Shown: in pieces, positions 1 through 7,828 of the stretch
Numbering within the stretch: position 1 is the stretch's first letter
Layout of the letters: each line of letters starts with the position of its first letter
Program-made: the position numbers and the translations under genes
The notes under the pieces: generated by a model
Seen by the model: only the letters and a program-made list of their open reading frames with translations
Told to the model about the DNA's origin: nothing
The model's database searches: none
DNA from: Firmicutes bacterium UBA4881
GTDB lineage: Bacteria; Bacillota; DTU065
DNA: 22,276 nucleotides
Reading direction: 5' to 3'
NCBI GenBank assembly: GCA_002399235.1
Contig: DHDH01000005.1
Span: forward strand, 1-22,276

Positions 1-344
1 TGGTTCTTGCCAGAGACATCCAGTAGTTGCTCTACTGTGGAACTGTCGCAATCAGGACAATGGTACATTTTCTTTCTGAGTTTCAAAACAACATTTTTCG
101 AATTAATCTTTGCCAATGTGGTATAGGTCGTTTTGTACTGCTTGAGATTGGTAATAACCTGCCCACAACGCTTGCAATGACATTCTGCCCCAGCGGACCT
201 TCCTGTAAACCCAATGTAAGATTCGTCTTCGTATGTTTCTGTTATTGCAACATTCCCCAGATTTAGAGATAACTTACAATCTGTTGTTGGATGATTGATT
301 AATTTCGTTTCAAAGTACTGCTTAACTGTGTTATAATTTTTCAT
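1..344 (-). CDS. ISL3-like transposase, N-terminal part (cut by window edge)
   Basis: The reverse strand reads open from an ATG at 344 to the window edge, about 114 codons without a stop. The product has a basic zinc-finger region with Cys pairs (CHCKRCG near residue 55 and CPDC about 40 residues later). Between them is a run ending in LKLRKKMYHCPDC, the layout of the N-terminal zinc finger of ISL3-family transposases. Such proteins cut and move an insertion sequence; the catalytic domain would lie outside the window. A weak ribosome site (AAGGAT) sits about 8 bases before the ATG. I could not identify a terminal inverted repeat between 345 and 600, so the element's end is not fixed. Family assignment rests on motif layout only and another zinc-finger transposase family is possible. 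Confidence 0.6.
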   Translation of the reverse strand, partial: MKNYNTVKQYFETKLINHPTTDCKLSLNLGNVAITETYEDESYIGFTGRSAGAECHCKRCGQVITNLKQYKTTYTTLAKINSKNVVLKLRKKMYHCPDCDSSTVEQLLDVSGKN

Positions 345-600
345 GGAGTTCTATCCTTGTTGATTATTTTAGTTTGCTTTGAACACTAACTATTGTAAAT
401 CAATTTCGGATGTGACTCCACTTTTATTTTCCTAGGACCCACCTAAATATTATAGAACCTTAAATATCATGCATTACACCTGTAAAACGATAGCCTCGCT
501 TTTACATAATCTTCGCTGTCATTTTTTAATGAGCTTAATACTGCCAGTGATCATAAAAAATCATTACTTATTAAAACTGCTCTGCTAAAGAGACCTGTCC
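345..600. other. Gene-free stretch between transposase and permease leader
   Basis: No supported gene. It is AT-rich and should contain the end of the insertion sequence and any promoter for the permease pair, but neither could be pinned down. A small imperfect hairpin lies at 482-505 (GTAAAA with TTTTAC). A 19-codon reading frame at 529-588 encodes a hydrophobic peptide but has no ribosome site. No remnant of the missing ABC ATPase was recognised here. Confidence 0.5.
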
Positions 601-706
601 AGTTGATAGGCAAGGGTTCTAAATCAACTGAAGGAATAACCTCTTTCTCCAGGTAAATAGACCTAAGACACCTCTATAGTACTAGGTTATTCCTTTATAC
701 AAGGAG
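601..706 (+). promoter_or_regulatory. Structured 5' leader with alternative pairings around the Shine-Dalgarno
   Basis: A perfect 12-base inverted repeat pairs AAGGAATAACCT (631-642) with AGGTTATTCCTT (684-695). A 7-base hairpin precedes it (AGTTGAT 601-607 with ATCAACT 623-629). The right arm can instead pair with the ribosome site of the next gene: 689-695 (ATTCCTT) against 701-707 (AAGGAGT) around a 5-base loop. The two folds exclude each other, one hiding and one freeing the AAGGAG at 701-706. A short frame from TTG 603 to TAA 656 runs across the left arm, as a leader peptide would in translational attenuation. The base pairing is seen; the regulatory role is inferred. Confidence 0.45.
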
Positions 707-714
707 TTTAAAAT

Positions 715-1518
715 ATGAAAAAGTATTTTAGCTTTCTAAGGATCCGCTTCTTTTATGGTCTTCAATACCGAGCTGCAGCTTATGCTGGTATAGTTACTCA
801 ATTCGCTTGGGGTTTTATGACCATCTTAATGTTTAAAGCCTTTTATAAGAGTAATCCTGCGGCTTTTCCTATGAGTTTCGCTCAACTTTCTTCTTATGTC
901 TGGTTACAACAAGCTTTTCTGGCTTTAATTATGTTCTGGTTTTTCGACTCAGACATTTTTTTGACCATTTCTAATGGTAATATTGCCTATGAACTTTGCA
1001 GACCTATAGATTTATATGATATGTGGTTTACTAAAAACCTAGCCAATAGATTGGCTAAAGTAATACTGCGCTGTCCTCTGGTTCTGTTGATAGCTTTTCT
1101 TTTGCCTCCACCTTATAGTTTAATTTTACCTCAAGATTTGTTCAGCCTCTTACTCTTTGCCCTTTCCTTGGTTTTAGGCTCGCTTGTAATGATCGCTTTA
1201 AACATGCTGGTCTATATTACGACCTTTTATACCCTCTCTCCCTTTGGCCTAAGAGTTGTAGCTGCTTCTATAATGGAGTTTTTATCTGGTGCAATAATCC
1301 CCCTCCCCTTCTTACCAGCTAAAATGCGTCTAATTTTACAATTCCTACCTTTTGCTTCACTGCAAGATATTCCCTTTAGTATCTATAACGGCCATATAGC
1401 TAATTCACAAATTATTTTTAACATCTCAATCCAACTATTTTGGCTAATTAGTTTAGTTTTTGTTGGTAAGCTTTTTATGAAAAGAGCTTTGAAAAAAATC
1501 GTGGTACAAGGGGGATGA
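715..1518 (+). CDS. ABC-2 family transporter permease (first of pair)
   Basis: A 267-residue integral membrane protein with about six hydrophobic segments (roughly residues 24-44, 60-80, 112-132, 137-165, 178-198 and 232-254). It has the ISNGNIAYELCRPIDLY stretch near residue 90, a hallmark of the ABC-2 permease family PF06182, where one or two such subunits pair with a separate cytoplasmic ATPase to export an unknown substrate. The start has AAGGAG eight bases upstream. The stop overlaps the next gene's start (ATGA), so the two are translationally coupled and probably form a heterodimeric membrane domain. The expected ATPase gene, usually just upstream, is absent, so the ATPase must come from elsewhere or the system is a broken remnant. 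Substrate cannot be told from sequence. Confidence 0.82.
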   Translation: MKKYFSFLRIRFFYGLQYRAAAYAGIVTQFAWGFMTILMFKAFYKSNPAAFPMSFAQLSSYVWLQQAFLALIMFWFFDSDIFLTISNGNIAYELCRPIDLYDMWFTKNLANRLAKVILRCPLVLLIAFLLPPPYSLILPQDLFSLLLFALSLVLGSLVMIALNMLVYITTFYTLSPFGLRVVAASIMEFLSGAIIPLPFLPAKMRLILQFLPFASLQDIPFSIYNGHIANSQIIFNISIQLFWLISLVFVGKLFMKRALKKIVVQGG

Positions 1519-2300
1519 AAAACATGAAACTTTATTTAAAATACCTTTCTATTCATATAAGAAGCCAAATGCAATATAAAACTTCCTTCTATCTCACCAT
1601 GTTAGGTCAGTTTCTGACCTCATTCTCTATGTTTCTAAGTATCTATTTTATGTTTTCACGCTTTCAAAGTGTAGAAATTTTCACTTACAGTCAAGTATTG
1701 CTCTGCTTTGCTATTGTACTTATGGCTTTTTCTATTGCTGAATGCTTTGGCAGAGGTTTTGACTCCTTTCCTTCAATGATCAGTAACGGCGAATTTGACC
1801 GTGTAATGGTCCGTCCCCAAAATGAAATGTTTCAAGTGCTCGCTGCCAAAATCGAGTTGTCACGTATAGGCCGGTTATTGCAAGCGCTTATTATCTTTTC
1901 TTATGCAATTCCCACTAGTGGTATTAACTGGACCACCGCTCAAATAATTACTTTGATTCTAATGATCTTAGGTGGTATAACAGTTTTCTTTGGTCTTTTT
2001 ATCATTTATGCTTCTCTTTGTTTCTTTACTATTGAGGGTTTAGAGTTTATGAATATCTTTACTGATGGAGGGAGGGAGTTTGGTAGATACCCTTTTTCCA
2101 TCTATGGTCAAAGAGTTTTACGCTTCTTTACCTTCATTATTCCTCTAGCTCTATTTCAATACTATCCTTTTCTTTATCTAATTGGCCAGGTAACTAACCC
2201 CTTCTACATGTTAACTCCTCTTCTCTGCCTCTTCTTCTTAATTCCTTCTAGCTTCTTATGGCGTTTAGGAGTTAGTCGCTATAAATCAACTGGTTCCTGA
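1515..2300 (+). CDS. ABC-2 family transporter permease (second of pair)
   Basis: A 261-residue membrane protein of the same family as the preceding gene. It carries the matching motif MISNGEFDRVMVRP near residue 90 and the C-terminal pattern of the second subunit in such pairs (FGRYPFSIYG near residue 187, then FxYYPFLYL around 212). About six membrane segments are visible. Its ATG overlaps the previous stop (ATGA at 1515-1518) behind the ribosome site AAGGGGG. The gene ends 70 bases from the end of the convergent hydrolase gene, and no clear terminator hairpin lies in that gap. It presumably forms the channel together with the first permease; no ATP-binding protein is encoded on this strand in the window. 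Confidence 0.82.
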   Translation: MKNMKLYLKYLSIHIRSQMQYKTSFYLTMLGQFLTSFSMFLSIYFMFSRFQSVEIFTYSQVLLCFAIVLMAFSIAECFGRGFDSFPSMISNGEFDRVMVRPQNEMFQVLAAKIELSRIGRLLQALIIFSYAIPTSGINWTTAQIITLILMILGGITVFFGLFIIYASLCFFTIEGLEFMNIFTDGGREFGRYPFSIYGQRVLRFFTFIIPLALFQYYPFLYLIGQVTNPFYMLTPLLCLFFLIPSSFLWRLGVSRYKSTGS

Positions 2301-2370
2301 CCTAGCTATTAATTTAATCTCCATCAAAACACCTTTAAAATCCAACTTAGAGTTAAAATATCCAGTTCAA

Positions 2371-3129
2371 TCAGCTTACTTTTGCTAACCAGTTTATAAT
2401 TATTGCTTTAAATGCCTCAGGTTCCTTTTCATAAGGAAAGTGATTACTGTTTAGTAGTATTGCTAATTGGCTATTTTGCAACAAATTTCCTAATTGGATT
2501 GCTGGCCAATTAGGTCTAATATCTTGGTCGCCACAGATAATTAATACCGGTACCTTTAGCTGAGTTAGATCTCTTAATAGCGTTGGCTGTTTTATATATT
2601 CCTTAAAAGACCTAAGCCCCATATTGGTCACATCATAATTAATTTCCAACTCCGGAGGTAGGGTAAATTCCGGTTCTTCCAGAGCCTTAGCATTCTTATT
2701 AAATTCTTCTATCCAATCATCATCATTTTGAATCCCCATACCACAGATATAGATGATACCGTTACAACTCTTGGGATATTTTAAAGCAGAAAAAAGTGCC
2801 ACCCCTGCCCCCCAGGAATGCCCAGCTATAAACCAGTTTGATATTTCGTAATACTTACGAATTGCTTCCACATCATCAAGCACCGTACTTAATGTATAAT
2901 TACCATCTTTAGTTGAACGCCCGCAGCCTCTTTGCTCAAAACGAACAATATTAAAGTGAGACTTTAATAATTTATCTACAGCCAATAATGAATCACCCAT
3001 ACCAGGACCTCCACCACAAAGACAAAGATATGGTTTTAAGCTATCAATCTGATCAGCTATAACAGTCCAGAGCTTACTTTCTCCCCTTGTAACGTAATGT
3101 TCCACAGAACTCACACCCTCTTTACCCAT
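2371..3129 (-). CDS. Alpha/beta-fold hydrolase, prolyl-aminopeptidase-like
   Basis: A 252-residue cytoplasmic serine hydrolase with the whole fold: GGGPG at 39-43 (oxyanion loop), RGCGRS at 67-72, nucleophile elbow GHSWG with Ser105, acid Asp203 in GDQD, and His230 in NHFPYEKEP. It resembles proline iminopeptidases and related hydrolases, but the usual HGGPG reads GGGPG, so substrate class is uncertain (peptide, ester or lactone). It is the last gene of the ABC exporter operon, starting three bases after the exporter stop. The ATG at 3129 has no ribosome site. A GTG at codon 9 (3105) has GAGGGTG in front and may be the real start. Placement suggests processing or inactivation of whatever the exporters move, but that is inference. 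Confidence 0.78.
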   Translation of the reverse strand: MGKEGVSSVEHYVTRGESKLWTVIADQIDSLKPYLCLCGGGPGMGDSLLAVDKLLKSHFNIVRFEQRGCGRSTKDGNYTLSTVLDDVEAIRKYYEISNWFIAGHSWGAGVALFSALKYPKSCNGIIYICGMGIQNDDDWIEEFNKNAKALEEPEFTLPPELEINYDVTNMGLRSFKEYIKQPTLLRDLTQLKVPVLIICGDQDIRPNWPAIQLGNLLQNSQLAILLNSNHFPYEKEPEAFKAIIINWLAKVS

Positions 3130-3132
3130 TTT

Positions 3133-4917
3133 TTAAGAAACGCTGACTTCACTTTGATTTAAATAAAGCTCTGCATAAAGTCCTTTCAAGGCTAGTAATT
3201 CTTCATGATCCCCTGCTTCAACAATTTGGCCTTTATTTAAAACTATGATCCTGTCAGCATTTTTAACTGTAGCCAAACGATGAGCAATGATTATAGTTGC
3301 TGAATGCTCGCTAAGCCTAGCAATAGCTTCTGTAATTAAAGCTTGATTTTCATTATCCAGAGCCGAGGTAGGTTCATCGAGTACCACCAACTCTGCTGGT
3401 CTTAAGAAAGCTCTTGCTAAGGCAATTCTTTGTCTTTGGCCTCCTGAAAGATCTTTACCAGCTTCACTAATCAGCGTATTTATCCCTTCTGGTAACTGGG
3501 AGATAAAATCCTCAGCATTAGCTTGTTTTAAAGCATTAATTATTTCTTCCTCACTATAACTTAGTTCTCCTAAGGAAACATTATCTTTTATGGTACCGGT
3601 AAAAATATAAGGTTCTTGAGGTACATAAGCTAGGCGACGTCTAATTTCTAAAGGATTTTCTCTAAATGAATTGCCTAAGACCTTAATCTGTCCTTCTATT
3701 GGTTCATAAAGTCCTAAACACAACCGGGCTAGGGTTGTCTTACCTGCACCACTAGGACCAACAACTCCTACAGTTTCACCATGTTTAATAATTAGATTGA
3801 ATTTATTAAAGAGTAGGTTATGCGGGTTGTCAGGAAAAGCAAAAGTTACCTCTTCCATCGCTAAGATCGGTTCATTTACTTTTTCCCAACTAATTGGTGC
3901 TGGTTTTTCTTGAGGTAAATCAACTATCTCAAATACTCTTTGAAGACTAGCTCCGACCTGTTGCAACTCACTAAATGAACCAGAAATGCCTTCAATTGGC
4001 CGCCAGACTCTATTAATTAAAAGCATAGCTACCATCAAAGAACCAGCGGATATCTGCCCCTGTACAGACATTGAAACGATAAGCCAGTACACAGTTAAGG
4101 TTAATGAGTTGTAGATAATACTAAATAGCACAGCTGCATAATTCTGCAAAAGATTAACCCTTAGCTCTTCACTAGCAACTTTCTCTCGTTGTTTAGTAAA
4201 TCTCATTATAGTCCACGTCTCTAAACTGCTGCCTTTAATTACTTGAATACCTTGTAAGGTCTCTTGTAAAAAGCTTCTGAGCTTACTCCTAGCCATATTT
4301 AACTGGTCATTAACTCCATATATTTTTTTATCGAAGACCCGGGGTAGATAAATAGAGAGAAAGCCAGCTATAAGTGCCAATACAGCAATCAGCCAGTTCA
4401 TTTTAATTAATAAAACTAGTGCAATGCCTCCTGTAATAATCTGTACAGGAATCAGCATCATTAACTGTCCCATGGTTGTTATAGCGTTATTACTATCTTG
4501 AGTTAACCTATTAACAAAATCACCACTATAGTACCGTTCGCTCTGAGAAAAGGGTGTTAGTAAAACACTGTCTACATATTCAATGGCTAGATCTTTATTA
4601 ATCAATCGCATTATCACTGGCCAAATAATATTTATAAGGGCGGTACCGATTAAAAGGAGACTAAACAAAATAGTAAATTTTCTTATTAACTTTTGTACTC
4701 CAGACAAGGCTATTTCACTAGAACCATTCTCTTGGTATAAGGAGATGCCTTTTTCTACCGTTTTAACATAAGGTTCTTGGAGGGTTGAAAAAGTAATATC
4801 GAAGGCAATCCCAGCTCCTAAACAAATAATCCCAGTTATAATTAACCAAAGATAAGGTTTAACATAACCACCTAAACGACGTAAAACTAATTTATTTTGC
4901 TGGTTCTTAACCAACAT
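3133..4917 (-). CDS. ABC exporter half-transporter (TMD-NBD), second of pair
   Basis: With the start at 4917 this is a 594-residue fusion of a six-helix membrane domain (about residues 20-320) and an ATPase domain (about 350-594), the MsbA/LmrA-like type I exporter design. Visible motifs are Walker A GPSGAGKTT (387-395), Q-loop Gln434, signature LSGGQ (490-494), Walker B LVVLDE (510-515) and switch His546, all canonical. A longer frame reaches 4974, but the ATG at 4917 has GGGGGAGGTGG just upstream and was chosen. It overlaps the end of the other half-transporter by 11 bases, so the two are probably made together as a heterodimer. The substrate is unknown; peptides, lipids and drugs are all moved by this family. 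Confidence 0.9.
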   Translation of the reverse strand: MLVKNQQNKLVLRRLGGYVKPYLWLIITGIICLGAGIAFDITFSTLQEPYVKTVEKGISLYQENGSSEIALSGVQKLIRKFTILFSLLLIGTALINIIWPVIMRLINKDLAIEYVDSVLLTPFSQSERYYSGDFVNRLTQDSNNAITTMGQLMMLIPVQIITGGIALVLLIKMNWLIAVLALIAGFLSIYLPRVFDKKIYGVNDQLNMARSKLRSFLQETLQGIQVIKGSSLETWTIMRFTKQREKVASEELRVNLLQNYAAVLFSIIYNSLTLTVYWLIVSMSVQGQISAGSLMVAMLLINRVWRPIEGISGSFSELQQVGASLQRVFEIVDLPQEKPAPISWEKVNEPILAMEEVTFAFPDNPHNLLFNKFNLIIKHGETVGVVGPSGAGKTTLARLCLGLYEPIEGQIKVLGNSFRENPLEIRRRLAYVPQEPYIFTGTIKDNVSLGELSYSEEEIINALKQANAEDFISQLPEGINTLISEAGKDLSGGQRQRIALARAFLRPAELVVLDEPTSALDNENQALITEAIARLSEHSATIIIAHRLATVKNADRIIVLNKGQIVEAGDHEELLALKGLYAELYLNQSEVSVS

Positions 4918-6667
4918 TTTCCACCTCCCCCAATCCAAGTTCGCCACTTCTAACAACATTAGCAAACCTACCATCTAAGGCCATTAGCTGATGATAATTA
5001 CCTTGTTCTCTGATTTGCCCATTTTCTAAATACAAGATCTCTTGGGCTTTCTGTACTGTCTGAAGGCGATGAGTTACTACCAAGGTTGTTCTCCCTGGAA
5101 ATAGTTCCTTAATTGCCTCTTGAATAGCTTTTTCGTTTACACTATCTAGAGCTGAGGTAGCCTCATCTAATAAAAGTAACTGTGGCTTTCTCAAAAATAC
5201 TCTAGCCAAAACTAACCGCTGTAATTCTCCTCCTGATAACCCCTTACCCTTCTCCCCTAAATATGTGTTATAACCTTCTGGTAAAGCTTCAATGACCTCA
5301 TGAATCCTGGCTGCTTTGCTAGCTTCCCTCACTTGGTCCTCACTAATGTTTTCAAGATCACAAACAAGGTTCTCTCTAACTGTACCAGCGAAAATTAAAG
5401 GGGTTTGAGGTATATAAGCAACTTTTTGCCGCCATCTTACTAAATCATAAGTTTCTAGAGAGTTATCGTGCCATATAATCTCACCAGCTTCTGGTGTATA
5501 AAGCCTTAAAAGAAGTTTAAGTATGGTACTTTTCCCTGAACCACTAGGACCAACAAGTGCTACCATATGTCCTGGTTCTACTGTGAAATTAACTCCTTTT
5601 AAGACCTTCTCGGTCTCATTATAACCAAAGGTTACATCCTGAAAAACCAAACTCCCAGATTCAGGACTAACTGTGGTTCTTTTTTCATCTTCGGCTGGTA
5701 ATAAAAATAGATCTCTAGCTCTTTTGCCTTGAGCTATAGACTTCTGTAATTCAGGCCAAATACCAGTTAAGCGTATGATTGGATTGCCCACTTGCTCGTA
5801 CATAACAACCATTGCGAGTACTGCTCCTAAATCAATTATCCCTAATATAGCGAGTTTGCCGCCTAAGGCCATTATAGAAAGTAAACCAGCAGCAGTAACA
5901 ATCAGGTTCATTAACCCAGCTGTCGATGACCACACAGCAGATTTTCTATTTAAGCTAACATCACTGACATATAAAGATTTCAGCTTCTCTAAAAGCCAAC
6001 TTTGTATAGAATAGGCTTTAGCAATTTCTAACCCTTGAAAAATATCTTGATTTAAACTCTGCAATTTAGCATTATTGCCATATAGCTGATCATTAGTTTT
6101 ACGAATCTTTTTTGCTAAAATAATTACCAAAAGTGGTCCTACCACAGCAAAGATAAATGCTAACCAAGTTAACCTGATATCAATACTTACCATATAACTA
6201 ATTTGCATAATAATTGTCAAAACTCGCTCAAATAGCTCTACTATTTTCCAAGAGACCCCTTTAAGGGCCATGGGAGCCGAGCTCTCTATTCTTTCGATCA
6301 GATCTGCACTATGAAATGCATCCAAATCTTCTTGCTTAGCTCTTAAGCTTTTAGTATAACAATCCTTTTCGAAATCCTTTGTTACCTTACTGCTAAAATA
6401 AGCATTAATTAAGCGCCTGACGAAATTTAGCAAGATGTTACTCAAAAAAATAATCGTAGCTATCTTGATCGTCTTAGTAGCTAAACTTAAATCTTTCCCT
6501 ACCCCAGCATTTACCAGTTGCCTCATAACCTCAGTTGTACCTAAAGTAACTAAAGTTCCTAACACGCTTATTACAACCATGCTTAATTGAAGTGGCCAAT
6601 AAGGACGACCTTGCCTGAGTAACCACAATAAAACTGCCTTAGGCGAATAACTTGAAGAATTTTCCAT
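4907..6667 (-). CDS. ABC exporter half-transporter (TMD-NBD), first of pair
   Basis: A 586-residue membrane-ATPase fusion. Membrane helices occupy about residues 25-310 and the nucleotide-binding domain about 338-575. Motifs are Walker A GPSGSGKST (373-381), Q-loop Gln421, signature LSGGE (477-481, with Glu for the usual Gln), Walker B LLLLDE (497-502) and His533. Both this protein and its partner keep the catalytic Walker B glutamate, so the pair lacks the degenerate ATP site common in heterodimeric exporters. The start at 6667 has AAAGGGTG ten bases upstream. It is the promoter-proximal gene of a three-gene operon (exporter, exporter, hydrolase). A convincing promoter was not found between 6668 and 6884. 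Confidence 0.9.
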   Translation of the reverse strand: MENSSSYSPKAVLLWLLRQGRPYWPLQLSMVVISVLGTLVTLGTTEVMRQLVNAGVGKDLSLATKTIKIATIIFLSNILLNFVRRLINAYFSSKVTKDFEKDCYTKSLRAKQEDLDAFHSADLIERIESSAPMALKGVSWKIVELFERVLTIIMQISYMVSIDIRLTWLAFIFAVVGPLLVIILAKKIRKTNDQLYGNNAKLQSLNQDIFQGLEIAKAYSIQSWLLEKLKSLYVSDVSLNRKSAVWSSTAGLMNLIVTAAGLLSIMALGGKLAILGIIDLGAVLAMVVMYEQVGNPIIRLTGIWPELQKSIAQGKRARDLFLLPAEDEKRTTVSPESGSLVFQDVTFGYNETEKVLKGVNFTVEPGHMVALVGPSGSGKSTILKLLLRLYTPEAGEIIWHDNSLETYDLVRWRQKVAYIPQTPLIFAGTVRENLVCDLENISEDQVREASKAARIHEVIEALPEGYNTYLGEKGKGLSGGELQRLVLARVFLRKPQLLLLDEATSALDSVNEKAIQEAIKELFPGRTTLVVTHRLQTVQKAQEILYLENGQIREQGNYHQLMALDGRFANVVRSGELGLGEVENVG

Positions 6668-6884
6668 TTACATAGCACCCTTTAAAATATAGTTATTAAT
6701 GTTTTCGGTATTATTTAAACTAGTCCTTTTCCACCTACTACTAATCAACTTTCAACAGCATCACTAAAGTTTGATTTGAGAACTTTCCTTCGAACTAATA
6801 TTGTAAAATTACTTAGCAATAGATTTCTCGAAACTACTGACTCAGCATGTCCTTCGCTATCAAGACACCTCACTGCTTAAACCT
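6668..6884. other. Upstream region of the ABC exporter operon, no gene
   Basis: No reading frame with a ribosome site is seen. Being between the terminator at 6885-6938 and the exporter start, it should carry the operon's promoter, but I found no good -35/-10 pair on the minus strand. Confidence 0.4.
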
Positions 6885-6938
6885 AAAAAAAGAAACCCCC
6901 TCTTTCGACTCTGTTTAGCTGTCTACTAAGAGGGGGTT
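6885..6938 (-). terminator. Rho-independent terminator after the chimeric ORF
   Basis: A perfect 11-base stem (AACCCCCTCTT 6894-6904 with AAGAGGGGGTT 6928-6938) is followed on the minus strand by TTTCTTTTTTT. This is a strong intrinsic terminator 54 bases after the stop at 6993. It was probably the original terminator of the ABC gene whose 3' end survives there. The loop is 23 bases. Confidence 0.88.
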
Positions 6939-6992
6939 AGTCCTTTTACTTTGTATTAATTGGAGCTTTTTTAGATTGAGAACTCCACAAAT

Positions 6993-7598
6993 TTAGAGGG
7001 TATATGTTTTGTCAGCTAGATCCAAAAGCTCGCTGTCATGGGTAATGATTATTTTTAGAGCTGTGGATTTCTTTAAGAAGTCCATAAATCTATTTTTAGA
7101 CTCTCGAGCCAAGTTAGCTGTAGGTTCGTCTAAAATAATCAAAGAGGTTTTGTTTAATAATAACCAAGCTAAACGTAACTTTTGTCTTTGTCCCCCTGAT
7201 ATATCTGCACCTAACTCTCCAATAGGTCTTACGATGCTTTGAATGATAAAGTCTTCGATTTGTTTCTTAGTTGCATTTTGAGAGGCTGGAAGTAGCCCGT
7301 GTATTTTACCACAGTCCTTGCCCCGAACTCTTGGTACTAGCACTTCAAACACTTTATCTTCTTCTACAACATTCCGCTTGTAGCTACCATGTTTTCTAAA
7401 AGTTCCTCCACAAGCACATTTGTGTTTTACTACAAACTTAGTAAGCCTTTTTACTGCCAATTGGTCGACCTTTAACCCAGGTTGGTTTACTATTAACATA
7501 TCGATGGCTTTGGAAGGGCCGCGTCCAACTCCTTCTTGCTCTTGTCTTGCAACTGATTGGGAGCTAGTTGGAGAGTTACGGTCCCTTTTCATTCTCAC
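6993..7598 (-). pseudogene. Chimeric scar: transposase-type zinc-finger N-terminus fused to ABC ATPase C-terminus
   Basis: A 201-codon open frame joins two unrelated pieces. Residues ~58-105 have a Cys-rich finger (CACGG at 61-65, then HGSYKR, VPRVR, DCGK and a HGLLP end), as in DUF6431/transposase N-termini; one expected Cys is Gly93. From about residue 107 the protein is the second half of an ABC ATPase: signature ISGGQ (133-137), Walker B LIILDEP (153-159) and switch region ITHD with His187. Walker A is absent, so it cannot be a working ATPase. The join near nucleotide 7285 falls inside both coding sequences, which points to a deletion rather than a simple insertion. Start is GTG at 7598 or ATG at 7592; both lack a strong ribosome site. 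It may be expressed but is most likely a remnant. Confidence 0.75.
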
Positions 7599-7608
7599 TT
7601 ATGATTTA

Positions 7609-7657
7609 GAATTAAACGACCCCTGATACTTCTCCTGTATCAGGGGTCATTTAATTC
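7609..7657. terminator. Long inverted repeat, possible terminator after tatD
   Basis: An 11-base perfect stem (GACCCCTGATA 7618-7628 with TATCAGGGGTC 7638-7648) is extended by eight more pairs (GAATTAAA with TTTAATTC) after one mismatch. The GC-rich core suits an intrinsic terminator but the U-tract is poor on both strands. It lies 170 bases beyond the tatD stop, so it could end the metG-tatD transcript, or be part of the neighbouring mobile-element remnant. Confidence 0.5.
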
Positions 7658-7724
7658 TCTTTGTAACTTCTACTTTCTGTCATATAAAGTTCACGCTTAC
7701 ACTATTTGCCAAACATCCAACTCC

Positions 7725-7745
7725 CTAGATATATTTTATATCTAG
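7725..7745. repeat. Short AT-rich palindrome
   Basis: Nine-base arms CTAGATATA and TATATCTAG surround TTT. It lies between tatD and the larger inverted repeat. It has no U-run on the minus strand, so it is unlikely to terminate tatD alone. Role unknown. Confidence 0.4.
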
Positions 7746-7828
7746 TTTACGTTTTTACAAAGAAGTAAGATATTGATTTCATCGGATTTTTTAATGATTT
7801 CCGGATATAAAACTACAGGACTTCAGGG

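Noticed and set aside
27..266. Plus-strand reading frame of 79 residues
   Set aside because: It is antisense to the transposase, which has a coherent zinc-finger pattern on the minus strand; the plus-strand product is not recognisable and has no ribosome site.
529..588. 19-codon hydrophobic peptide as a leader ORF
   Set aside because: No ribosome site precedes the ATG and it ends before the inverted repeats, so it is not annotated.
2301..2370. Shared terminator between the convergent permease and hydrolase genes
   Set aside because: Only a 4-base stem (AACT/AGTT) is present; no real terminator can be supported.
4918..4974. N-terminal extension of the second ABC exporter
   Set aside because: It overlaps the end of the first exporter and lacks a ribosome site, whereas the ATG at 4917 has a strong one.
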